From Melitaea cinxia (taxonomy: Eukaryota > Arthropoda > Insecta > Lepidoptera > Nymphalidae), in assembly GCF_905220565.1 (NCBI RefSeq), contig NC_059402.1, forward strand, positions 5,209,501 through 5,273,500: a DNA stretch of 64,000 nucleotides. The letters are read 5' to 3'. The number at the start of each line of letters is the position of its first letter. Position 1 is the first letter of the stretch. Of the stretch, positions 10,986 to 20,943 are shown one piece after another. Position numbers and translations under genes: made by a program. Under the pieces are notes generated by a model. It was not told the DNA's origin and did no database searches. It saw nothing but the letters and a program-made list of their open reading frames with translations.

Positions 10986-11206
10986 AGTCGCCAATTATTA
11001 TTATATATTTTTTTATACACACGGTTATCTGTCCCTAAATAGGTAACAGCCGACTTGTATAGCTACATATTTTTTTCGATAAACATACATATAAATAATA
11101 CACATATTAATAAATATATATTACACTCAAAATTGGGGTGGGAATCGAACCCAAAACCTCCGGAGCAGAAAGCAGTGTCACTACAAACTGCGCCAACGGG
11201 CTAGTC
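10986..11206 (-). repeat. tRNA-derived SINE
   Basis: The minus strand starts GACTAGCCCGTTGGCGCAGT, which contains an A-box-like segment, followed about 50 nt later by a perfect B box (GGTTCGATTCC). The body then runs through TAGCTATACAAGTCGGCTGT to an AT-rich tail. This is the internal RNA polymerase III promoter layout of a tRNA-derived SINE. The body differs from the SINE at 60046-60245. Confidence 0.75.
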
Positions 11207-11471
11207 AAAATATATAATAAGTTTATACAAGCATATATTCCTTGTTGTACTTGCAGAAACTAAGTTATATCATGTCTAAGATATATGTTACTTATGATTA
11301 AATTACCGAAGGTGCTAAGATTATTATTAAATTTAAAATAAAAACATGATTTTATAATAGAATTTTAGAAAAGTTACGACAATTTAAAGAATCACGTTGA
11401 ACATGTAAATACCCAAACGACGGTGCTTATAATCCAAAATAAACCAAAAAATGGTGTCCAAAGTCACTATT

Positions 11472-11501
11472 CCACGCGGACGAAGTCGTGGGCCCAGCTA
11501 G
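11472..11501 (+). repeat. Solo 3' end of Helitron family H1
   Basis: CACGCGGACGAAGTCGTGGG followed by CCCAGCTAG|T: the H1 terminal hairpin and CTAG end with no upstream H1 body. Confidence 0.55.
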
Positions 11502-11709
11502 TCGAAAATAAATAAACAAATCAAAATACTATCTACGTTCTTAAATTACTATCACGAAATAATTTCATTTGTCTGTTGCAAAAAATATATGCGAAACAAT
11601 AGTAAACAACTTTTTATTTTTATTTCGGTAAATTTCAAGAAGTTAATTTAAAAGTAAACACTGAAAAAATATGTTTTATAATGCTTTCAAACTTTCAGTT
11701 ATTTATACA

Positions 11710-12009
11710 TCTATACAAATAAATAAAAGTGTAGTGTCTGTTTGCAATATTAAAATAAATGCTTATGGATGTATACACGGCACATATACTAAAATAACAT
11801 TTTTTTTATAATTCTTGTCTGTTTGTCTGTCTGTCTGTTTGTTCCGGCTAATCTCTTAAATGGCTGGACCGATTTCGACGGGACTTTCACTGGCAGATAA
11901 GCTGACATAATAAGGAGTCAGGTATTTTAGAATTTTTTTGAATATCTCTGCGAACTGAACAATAACTTTTTGTTAAATTCCACGTGGACGAAGTCGCGGG
12001 CTAAGCTAG
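11710..12009 (+). mobile_element. Non-autonomous Helitron, family H1
   Basis: Starts A|TCTATACAAATAAATAAAA and ends with a short hairpin (GTGGACGAAGTCGCGGG) followed by CTAAGCTAG|T. A 5' TC, a hairpin about 10-12 nt before a 3' CTRR, and insertion between A and T with no target duplication are the hallmarks of Helitrons. No Rep/helicase ORF (300 bp), so it depends on an autonomous relative elsewhere. Internal microsatellite (TCTG)n at about 11818-11840. Confidence 0.75.
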
Positions 12010-12403
12010 TAGCATATAAATATTGTGAACATTACCGTTTAAATCAAAGTATTAATTTTTACTGAGCCTCATATATTCTGTACTGTATTTATCTGTCAAA
12101 GTGTCACTGCTGAAGTTTAGTCTTTATTCTCACTGAAAGCGGTACAACTAGTTATTAATATATATAATTTCGTCGTAATAGTAACCTTAGAAAAGTTTTA
12201 AATGTACGACATTTTTGTGTACGAAAAGAAAACCTTGATTCAATATTGTGACTATGATAGTTGCAAATGTGATAAGCATTTGGCACAGGCTCAATTAAAC
12301 TAAGGTCAGCGAGAAAAATACTATATTTATTTCAAAATTATTTTAATATAAGCCCAAATAACACAAACTGAATGTAAGGAAATATTGGTTTTTAATTCAG
12401 TAG
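12010..12403. other. No feature seen
   Basis: AT-rich; no coding exon or repeat family recognised. Confidence 0.4.
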
Positions 12404-12739
12404 CTGTGTGGTTACGCCAGTAAAGAATATAGCCACCCCCGATCTTCCCGTGGGTGTCGTAAGAGGCAACTTAGGGATAACACAGTTCCACTACCATCTT
12501 GGAACTTAAAAAGCCGACCGATGACGGGATAACCATCCAACTGCTGGCTTTGAAATACACACGCCGAAGACGGGCAGCAGCGTCTCCGGTGTGACAAAGG
12601 CAGTCCGGCGGTCACCAACCTACCTGCCCAGCGTGGTGACTATGGGCAACACACATGAGTTCACGCCATTTTTGGCGCGAACTTGTGGAGGCCTATGTCC
12701 AGCAGTGGACTGCGGTAGGCTGAAGTGATGATGATGATG
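12404..12739 (+). repeat. Family C retroposon with (TGA)n tail
   Basis: Full-length plus-sense copy from CTGTGTGGTTACGCCAGTAA to TGCGGTAGGCTGAAG and a (TGATGATGATG) tail. This shows the polarity of the family, since retroposons end in their microsatellite or poly-A tail. Confidence 0.85.
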
Positions 12740-13159
12740 TTAATGAATTCAGTAGACGGTAAAATACTTAAGCGTTTTAATATTTGGTTAATATTTTTCA
12801 GCGCCGCCAATTTCTAAAAATACTAATTTTATTACATATGTATATGAATAAAAGTTAATAATGTTTTGGTTTATTGTATTGACAGAAAATATCTTTCTTT
12901 TACGTATTAAGTAATACTGTTATATTAGACAACATTGAGTAAAATCTACTATAATAGTATTAAATTTTAAATATGATGTAACAATTATTTAAACTGTAAA
13001 ATGTTCCAATCACATATTCATTGCCAATTGGCAAGAACATAACATATACACAAGAAAAAGTACTCTTTTATATTATTTATCTCATCTCCAGTTCATAAGT
13101 GAAACCTATCAAACACAAAACTTGTAAATGAGCACTTAGATTAGATTTTATTTAGATTC
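12740..13159. other. No feature seen
   Basis: AT-rich sequence between a family C and a family A copy. Confidence 0.4.
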
Positions 13160-13443
13160 AACTGAGGTGTGCCCTACCAGGAATTTCCTGCTCAAAATAT
13201 GGAGCAGCCCGACTGGGGTAGTACCTCGACCTTACAGAAGATCACAGCAAAATAATACTGCTTTCAAGCAGTATTGTGTTCCTGTTGGTGATTAAGGTGA
13301 CCAGAGCTCCTGGGGGGATTGGGGAAAGGGTCAGCAACGCGCTTGCGATGCTTCTGGTGTTGCAGGCGTCTATAAGCTACGGTAATCGCTTACCATCAGG
13401 TGAGCCGTACGCTTGTTTGCCGACCTAGTGACATAAAAAAAAA
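13160..13443 (+). repeat. Family A short retroposon with poly-A tail
   Basis: Near full-length: CTGAGGTGTGCCCTACCAGG to GCCGACCTAGTGACAT followed by (A)9. The poly-A after GACAT defines the sense strand. Internal TAATACTGCTTTCAAGCAGT forms a small hairpin also present in the copies at 38100 and 62620. Confidence 0.85.
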
Positions 13444-14304
13444 TAACTTAGATACTTATACTGGCTTCTTAGATTTTATACAAACAAATAAAAACTTCAC
13501 ACTCAATTGCAGTTACTAATGCTCCAACGCGTCATCTATCTCATATTCAGTTGTTTAAACAGAGCTACCATTTAATATTTATTTCAACGTTTTTTAAAAC
13601 GAAGAGTTAATTAGGTAAGATGTAATCATTTATTTTCTGGACTAGTTTTATTCAAGATTTTACATAATTTATCATACATGCGCTGGTAAGTTACATGCTC
13701 TATATACTAAACAAAGACTAAAGAATTCAGTGAGTAAATATCATATAGAAAGCAGGCGTGCTAAAGGAATAACGGTCTTATAACCAGTTGCATAAAAATT
13801 TATTTTATTCGCATACAGTTTTGAATAGTATTAAAAAACAGTTCAGTTGTTTCAGTTGTTTAAATTGTGTATATTTTACGAGTAATATACATGCGACAGT
13901 CGGGTCCGGTTTGTCTCTTTATGTAAAATGTTTGTTCGGAAATTTGATTTTTATGTCTGTGTTCATTTTATATGTACTTTTTTAATTGACCCAATTTATG
14001 TTACTTGTCATCCGGATTTTGATAATTGTCAAAATCTAGTATTATTAAGCAGAGATGGACGTCAGTTTGATAAGCGCCAGAATTTTTTGAAAAATCAGGA
14101 TTTAGGTAGTTAAAATACGGAAGAAAGTAAAGGGAAATTGTCGTTTTAATATTATAAATATGGAATTTGTTTTTTTTTTCTAGGTTTGAGAGAGAGTTTA
14201 AGGCAAATTAAAGCTATTATTACACAATTACTTACAAATTGTTACTACTATGCACTGGCATGTTACTGTGGCGGAAATGGAAGATACGGCTAGTGTAAAT
14301 AATA
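13444..14304. other. Mostly featureless; one mariner-TIR-like patch
   Basis: AT-rich. At about 14125-14165 the sequence AGGGAAATTGTCGTTTTAAT resembles the TIR and subterminal region of the mariner starting at 14305, possibly a solo end of a second copy. Confidence 0.35.
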
Positions 14305-14487
14305 ATAGGGGTTAAAGTATGAAATTGCCGTTTTAATGTAATAGGTACTTCGAATTGACATATAACCTTCATGGTTTGAGATTTTTGAGTGAAACTTTTT
14401 TCACATGGTACCTATGTAATTATGTAGCTATGTGCAACATTCGATTATCAACTTTCAGTTGTTTTTCTATTCAGCTAGATAAGAAAG

Positions 14488-15412
14488 ATGGATACTTCGA
14501 AAATTCGAGTGATTTTTGAATTCGAGTTCCGACGCGGAGCTAACGCGGCAGAGGCAGCTCGCAATATCAATGTTGCATTTGGAGAGGGGACTGCTAATGA
14601 ACGCACCGTGCGATTTTGGTTTAAACGCTTTTGTGATGGAAACTTTGATTTAAAGAATGAACCACGTGGAAGACCGCCAACACAGGTGAATAACAATGAA
14701 TTGAAAGAGATGGTGGAAGCCGATCCGAGCCAAACTACACAAAAATTAGCGGCATGGTTTAACGTTACCTTACCAACAATATTGACTCATTTGCGTCAAA
14801 TCAATAAAATAAAAAAATATGAAAAATGCGTGCCTCATGATTTGACTGATCTGCAGAAAGAAACGCGTGTTGAAACTTCAAAATGCAATGGCTGACCCTA
14901 GGTCAAACGCCGCAACAGTGTCCTAAAGCAACGTTTACCAATGAAAAGGCAATGGTAACTGTTTGGTGGTCTCAGTATGGTGTTATTCACTATAGCCTTC
15001 TCCAATCTGGTCACGCAATAACAGCAGATGTCTGCTGTGCTGAACTCCGAACGCAAACTAGCAAAGCAAAACTAGCAGTGAAACAGCCCCGACTCATGAA
15101 TCGATCTTCACCTTTATTGCTCCATGATAACGCGAGACCTCATAAAGCACAAGAAACTGTTTTAACTCTACAGGAACTGCAATTAGAAACCATTCGTCAC
15201 TCTCCGTATTTGCCAGACCTTGCTCCAACGGACTACCATTTTTTTCGTGATTTGGACAATTTTCTACGTTATAAAAAGTTTTCTTCTCAGGAGGCAGTAC
15301 AAAATGCTTTCACACAGTTTGTCGAATCTAGATCACCAGAGTTCTAGGCTATTTCTATGATTTGGTGCAATTCGGACAGATTTGTGAGAAAATTTTCAAA
15401 AGCTTTTTTTCA
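14488..15412 (+). pseudogene. Mariner transposase (cecropia-type), inactivated
   Basis: Cut-and-paste transposase of the IS630-Tc1-mariner superfamily. The N-terminal 135-codon frame (MDTSKIRVIFEFEF...) has the double helix-turn-helix DNA-binding region (ARNINVAFGEGTANERTVRF; GRPP hinge; PHDLTDLQKETR). A deletion/frameshift near 14880-14890 joins it to a second frame that begins inside the catalytic domain (QWL...MVTVWW). The deletion removes the block that normally carries the first catalytic Asp. The second and third Asp remain (HDNARPH and PDLAPTDYHFF, 34 residues between them, a DD34D arrangement). A stop plus frameshift follows ESRSPEF at 15347, and the C-terminus lies beyond the insertion. 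Inactive. Confidence 0.75.
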
Positions 15413-15789
15413 ACACTCACAATAATCTTTACCAAGAATATAAACTATTTACGTGATTTATACAAAATTATACGCATTAGATAAATAGATATCGACTAAT
15501 GAAAATCTGTACTGCTGATGGTAATGAAAACTGTGGATGTGGATGATGGTAGGGGGAGGGGGAATCAGGTTTTATTCACCTTTAGATCGCGCAAGGTTTT
15601 AAGGACCTCTTTTTATCGTATAGAACCTTAAAACATATGAAGGGATAAATATAATATCACATAGAAATAAATGAAAAATTCATTACCTTCATTTGTATTG
15701 CATTACAGTCACCTTCATAGCTGAAGGTAATCGATGGTAATGAAAGTGAGGGTAAAGAATTTTCAAAGCTGTTTTTGATTTTACTCGGC
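15413..15789. other. Unidentified insert segment left of the LINE
   Basis: Lies inside the mariner but matches neither mariner nor LINE. Repeats of GGTAATGAAA occur at about 15519 and 15735. It may be part of an element that carried the LINE in. Confidence 0.3.
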
Positions 15790-17575
15790 AATTTTTTTTT
15801 TTTTTTTTTAATTTATTTATCAAATAAACAATATTGTACATATTTAATATAAATAGCATTAAAAACCACGCAGGTTTATGACAATGCTATTTAGTAACCA
15901 ATGAACTAAATATATATATAAAATAATTACATAATTATCCACCCTCCTATTAGAAGCAAGCTGGCAAACTCAAATAAAAAGATGCACACCACTAAATATG
16001 TCAAGTCACAATAGTATCAAGAAAGTAATTTTTAAGTTTATTTTTTAAGTTAATTGGTGTAATACTTTCAATCAATTTTGATGGTAAGTCATTTATTAGT
16101 CTAGGCACTAAATAAGCGGTAGTTCGCTCACCATATGTATTGTGTATGCGCCTAGTAGTCCATAATCGGTTTTTTGCGATAGCACGGGTGTAAGTAGGGT
16201 GTTTAATATGTTGCCAGAATTTTTGATTTGAATAATTTTCCTTTAAGATTATATACTTAAATTGAATATTAACTGGTAAGATATTACAATGTTTAAAAAA
16301 ATTTAGGTCATCATCACAGTGTTTATGTCTATCCTTAAAATTTAAAATAGCTTTAATTATTTTTATTTGAAGTTTCAAGATTCTTTCAGTGTATGTTTTA
16401 TAAGTCCGTCCGTAGCTGCTTAGACCGTATCTAATGTGAGATCCAGCAATTGCGTTGTACAATAAAATTTTGATTTTAAGCGGTATTCTTTTTTTTAGTG
16501 TCAAAATATTAGCTAAAAACTGGCGGAGTTTGTTGCAGACGTATTCAATGTGCCACTTCCAATTAAAGCTGTTATCTATTATCAATCCGAGGTACTTATA
16601 AGTGCTCACCTCTTCAACATTTGGGCAGTTGCAGTAGCTTTGACATGTGGTAGAGCTAGAAATATGTAGGCAGCTATGGGTGTGAGCGATGATATGTTTT
16701 ATGGGAACTGGACGAAAATATGGAGATTTTATATGTAATAGTTTTGTTTTATTTGGATTTATTATAATACCAGAATCATGACACCACTTTGTTAAACAGT
16801 CGAAGTCCGATTGCAGTAAGCTAAGGGCAGTCTGAGGGTTTTTATCAGCAGCAATTAGACAAGTATCATCCGCAAATTGATAACAAATACAATTTTTTAT
16901 GCTCTTGTGCATACCATTAACGTAGGATAAAAAGTGGAGCGGCCCCAACACAGATCCCTGGGCTGTACCTTCTGTAATATTTACAGTATCACTCAGGTCA
17001 TTTCCAATTTTCACGTTGAAAGTGCGGTTACTAAGGTAATTTTCACACCATTTAAGAATTGGCCCTCGAATACCGCAGCTGTTAAGCCTGCTTATTAGTT
17101 TATTGTGATTTAGGGTGTCAAAAGCGCGAGAAAAATCAATAAATAAAACTAAAACGTGATATTTTTTGTCTAAATAACTATTTACTTCATCAGTAAAATT
17201 ACTTAAAAGACTTTCTGCGCTTTTACCTTTTTGAAATCCATATTGAAATTCGTATATTACATTATGTTTATTGTAAAAGTCATATATTAGGTTACTAATA
17301 TATTTCTCCACTATTTTATCCACCGACGATAGTAAAGTTATAGGGCGGTAGTTACAATAATTATTTTGTTTACCTTTTTTGTAAACTGGTCTCACAAATC
17401 CATTCTTTAAACTGTCCGGGTATGTTCCAGAAATAATGCTAAAATTAACAAGGTTAGCTAGAGCACCTGCAATTTCTTTGCCTATCATTTTAATATTACA
17501 TACTTTAATACCGTCAGGTCCAGGAGCTTTCTTTGGATTTAATTTATTTATAATCTCTAGAACTTTTTAATTAAT
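15790..17575 (-). mobile_element. 5'-truncated CR1/Jockey-type LINE with poly-A tail
   Basis: On the minus strand the element ends with ATAAATAAATT followed by a poly-A run of about 17 (plus-strand T run at 15792-15809). Upstream of it is a short 3'UTR and the RT ORF. The endonuclease and most of the 5' part are missing, a typical result of incomplete target-primed reverse transcription. Inserted within the mariner region. Confidence 0.75.
16001..17571 (-). pseudogene. Reverse transcriptase of truncated non-LTR retrotransposon
   Basis: Uninterrupted frame; the first methionine is at 17488, but homology begins upstream with INKLNPKKAPGPDGIKVCNI, bounded by a stop at about 17570. RT blocks in order (numbering from 17488): YRPITLLSSVDKIVEKYI (47-64), FIDFSRAFDTLNH (116-128), GTAQGSVLGPL (174-184), catalytic FADDT (205-209), then KYLGLIIDNSFNWKWHI and the thumb/C-terminal region to DTIVT. 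About 495 residues remain of an expected 900 or more. The RT motifs are intact, but the endonuclease is absent, so it cannot move by itself. The intact RT frame suggests fairly recent insertion. Closest in style to Jockey/CR1-group elements; the exact clade is uncertain. Confidence 0.8.
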
Positions 17576-17860
17576 CGATCAACCTAAATAATAATAATTA
17601 TAGATATTAATATACGAATTTCAAATACTTAGAGACCAAAACTATAAAAAAACTATAACTACTTAACATGAACAATCTGCTGTAGGTAATGAAATCGAAA
17701 TTGGTTGAAGCACATAGTTGACGATCTTTTTTAACCGTCGCGAAAAAACTGACATGCGTCCTGCCCATTTGTTGTTGCTGGCAAACTGACTGGCAAGTGT
17801 CTGATTTTTGATATTTCAAGCCAGGCTGAAGGCAATGAAATATTTTTTCGGACAAAAAAG
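17576..17860. other. Unidentified insert segment right of the LINE
   Basis: Lies between the LINE 5' break and the mariner C-terminal piece. An 82-codon minus-strand open frame here is not recognisable as a protein family. Confidence 0.3.
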
Positions 17861-18063
17861 CAATGTATAGATTATAATGGTTACTATTTTGATCAAATAA
17901 ATATGTTAAATTAAAAAAAAAAGAATTTCAATTTTTCAGTACAAATCGGCAATTTCATACTGTAACCCCTAATATAGATGAGAATCATGATTCTTATATA
18001 AATAAGTAAGACCATAAATACGTTCAAAAACTTCTTTAGTCCAATATTAATTACATACATACA

Positions 18064-18220
18064 CTTCAGCCTATCGCAGTCTACTGCTGGACATAGGCCT
18101 CCTCAAGTTCGCGCCACACATCCCGGTCTTTCGCAATCCTCATCCAGCCTACACCGGCAATCTTACATAGATCGTCGGTCCAACGGGCCGGAGGACGTCC
18201 CACACTGCGTTTGCCAAGAA
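18064..18220 (-). repeat. RTE-type LINE, C-terminal coding end
   Basis: The minus strand reads GRPPARWTDDLCKIAGVGWM-RIAKDRDVWRELEEAYVQQ then stop-TAIG, the C-terminal end of lepidopteran RTE-family endonuclease-RT proteins. It contains one stop (TAG in place of the usual W in QQWTAIG). Its last 40 bp, TATGTCCAGCAGTAGACTGC, are the tail shared by families B and C. Confidence 0.8.
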
Positions 18221-18493
18221 TTAATTAATTACTTTTATGAAAATTAAATAAATAAATTGTTAATGTATAAGTTATTTCAATTGAATTATTTGTTCAACAG
18301 TATTTTCAACGTAAAGTATAATACAAAATTAATAAATTTTCATGCATTTAAATAATACCATTTGTTACGTATTTTCCAATACTTTGTATTCACTTAATTA
18401 ATAATATTTATTGAACGTATGAAGAGAAACTAACAATAGTATTCGTTTCAAAATAATGTAGTTAATATTTTTGCGCAGAACAACGACGGGTAA

Positions 18494-18715
18494 TCTATAT
18501 ATTAATATGTGAAGCAATAAACTTTGTACCCCTTTTTACGAAAATTGCCCAGACGGAGGAGTATGAAATTTCGCACACTTATAGTTTACGAGTATATAGA
18601 GAAGGAGTGCAGAATGCTAATATGTTTTTTTTTTAATTATGCGTCAAAATACATTAAATCAATAAAAAAAAAAAATACACACTCTACCATGTATTTGACA
18701 AACACACGCATATAT
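18494..18715 (+). mobile_element. Non-autonomous Helitron, family H3 (3' end unclear)
   Basis: Starts A|TCTATATATTAATATGTGAA and contains ACGGAGGAGTATGAAATTTC and an internal AC-rich segment. Near-identical organisation occurs at 55508 (+) and 47125-47290 (-). A TC start suits a Helitron; no CTAG end is clearly seen. Confidence 0.5.
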
Positions 18716-19122
18716 ACTCTTTTAACTCTTTCACAAGTGAAGTACTCCAACCATACATGAGTCCTTTGTATAAATCAGATTTGTAAAAATAATCGATTGG
18801 TAGGATAACTCGAGCGCGTCAGATTATGTTCTACAGAAGCTTCATCTTGATGTTTTCGTGGTTCTAATCCACATTTAACAATTATGTGGAGCAAATCCCT
18901 TAATCTAATGGTTTGGAAAAAAAATCTATCCCTTCGTACGTACACACCCACCACGCAAACTTAATGGAAAAAGATCTTTGTTTGAGCTGCACTGGTGAAA
19001 TGACAAAGACCTAGCTTGTGAGCCCATACATTGACACTATAGCTTAATTCCGATTTTATGAACATTATAAGGAAATATAGAAGCTTCTCTTCTCTAATTA
19101 TCTTAAGTTAGTAGAAAATCTT
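18716..19122. other. No feature seen
   Basis: AT-rich flank of the inverted repeat beginning at 19123. Confidence 0.4.
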
Positions 19123-20178
19123 TCGAATAATCTTATTAAATGTTTTATAATAAAAATCTTAAATATATTTCTGGTATCCTAGATATAAAAATAGAGATAA
19201 GTAAATTTAAACAGGATAGTTGAATAATATATTAACTCCCATTCTAATTAAAGTTATAAATTGTAGGAAGTGTTAAGATCGGTAAAAATTTCTTACCGTT
19301 GCGTTGATACGATGTGGTTAGAGATAATGTTCAACTGTCAGCGATCACACTGCGCATCGCCGGATAGAGCTCGGTCGGAGATGGATGCCCTTGTAGATAG
19401 TATGTAGGTTAATATAGACATGCAGTAGCAGTTTTGTAACTTTGATATAACTTATTTTGTATTTTTAAGCGATGCCTCTGATGTCTTTGTTAATCACATA
19501 CTAAAATATTTTTTTACTAAAGTATGCAAGTTAATTCGTTTTACTAACAGCTGGAAGTAGAATATTAGGACTTGGTTTATTTTATAACTTAGAGGCTTAT
19601 AGATAAAGCATTGTTTGAAATTCGATCGCGGTTACCCCGACTATAAAAAAGGTCAGTCTCAACCAGATCATGTATATGGACCGGTTCAGGATAGAATGAG
19701 GCATGCCAGATCCGGCAAGCTCTATCAGGACCAGGTCTGGTCCAGACAAGGATAGCCTGATGTAAAATATAATCAAGTATGGTAAGGCATACTGGATCAG
19801 GACCCGGTCCAGTCCAGATCAGGATAGCCTGAAAGAAATTACGCGAACTGAGCCTGAATCGCGCTATTAATGTTTTTAAGCGCACTAGTATATATACAGT
19901 TATCAGGCCAGTTTAGCAGGGAGTCCATTTCTACATAGTGGAGCAGTCGTAAGTAATAGGAAATAGTTAATTAGTAGTTAATTATCAGAAATTAATAAAT
20001 AAAATTTAATGTGGATAACAATAGTTTATTAAACATTATACATATTTACAATTCACAACTTAAGAACTAAATATTTATAGATAGTTTTCATTTTTTTAAT
20101 TAATAATAATAATAATTAATTACTAACATAAAAATAAATAAAAATAATTAATATTTAGAGTAAAAACATAAATAAATA
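19123..20178 (-). repeat. Left arm of large inverted repeat
   Basis: 19123-19995 is nearly identical, in reverse complement, to 23407-24283. Shared landmarks are CTCCGACCGAGCTCTATCCG, GGTAACCGCGATCGAATTTC, and two diverged copies of the 72-bp unit at about 19660-19835. Weaker inverted similarity continues inward to about 20178 (matching about 22995-23041, across the family C insertion). The 98-codon open frame at 19589-19885 is an incidental read through the GGACCGG-type repeats. No transposase frame was found in the arm. Confidence 0.75.
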
Positions 20179-20493
20179 GAATAGACACACACACACAGAT
20201 TTTTAATGTAATATAACTAATATAAGTCCTGCCTATAATATAATTTATAGCATTCTAACTTTATGGCAATTTATTATAAAACTTCAATTAGTAAGACACA
20301 CCTAAAACCAGACCATCTGCCGATAAGGAAGCTTAAACGTCGACTTTAATTAATTATTTTCAATATTCATTTATATTATATAAACTTTTTAACGATAACA
20401 AACAAATTAATTCAGCATGGTAAAATAGATTTTATTATTTTTCAAACAAAACAGTGGATAAACAATAAATAATTATAAATTTTAACGATTTTT
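20179..20493. other. AT-rich spacer inside the inverted repeat
   Basis: Short CA microsatellite at about 20187-20200. No coding potential. Confidence 0.4.
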
Positions 20494-20620
20494 TAAAAAA
20501 GGAGGAGGTTCCCAGAGATTTAATGTACTTTTTTATATGTTACCTTAAAATGTTTGACTGGTTAGATCGATTTCGATGGTTTTTATAAAAAGCTAGTGCG
20601 TGTTACGTGGTCCCATGTAC

Positions 20621-20937
20621 CAGCTGGGCCCGCGACTTCGTCCGCGTGGAACAAAAAAAATATTGTTCAGTTCGCAGAGTTATAAAATAAATAAATTTCT
20701 AAAATGAAAGTAGATTAAGTTACTCCTTATTACATCAGCTATTTGTCAGTGAAAGTCCCGTCAAAATTAGTCCAGCCGTTTCAGAGATTAGCCGGAATAA
20801 GCAGACAGACATACAGACAAAAATTTAAAAAAATGTTATTTTGGTATATGTACCGTGTATACACCCAAATGCATTTGGTAAAAAGCGGTTATTTTAATAT
20901 TAAAAACATACCCTCCAATTTTATTTATTTGTATAGA
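20621..20937 (-). mobile_element. Non-autonomous Helitron, family H1, inside family F
   Basis: The minus strand begins TCTATACAAATAAATAAAAT (right edge) and ends with GACGAAGTCGCGGGCCCAG-CTGG (left edge). CTGG still fits the CTRR terminal rule. Full H1 body, including the GACAGACAT-type run and CCAAAATAACATTTTTTT. Confidence 0.75.
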
Positions 20938-20943
20938 TGTATA

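Larger units (their letters stand above)
14305..17972 (+). mobile_element. Cecropia-type mariner, interrupted by about 2.45 kb
   Basis: Left end (TA)ATAGGGGTTAAAGTATGAAA and right end CGGCAATTTCATACTGTAAC-CCCTAA(TA) are inverted repeats, with TA on each side. Transposase pieces lie at 14488-15412 and at the far right (about 17862-17893, coding YNGYYFDQ, the usual C-terminal end). Removing 15413-17860 leaves about 1.2 kb, close to a normal mariner once the internal transposase deletion is allowed for. The insert contains the LINE at 15790-17575 and about 660 bp of unidentified flanking DNA, so at least two insertion events are stacked here. Confidence 0.65.

Noticed and set aside
13788..14113. 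Two overlapping plus-strand open frames before the mariner
   Set aside because: Short, Phe/Tyr-rich and without family resemblance or promoter context.
19589..19885. 98-residue open frame in the left arm
   Set aside because: It reads through the GGACCGG repeat units (repeating GPDP/PGPD peptides) and has no family resemblance.
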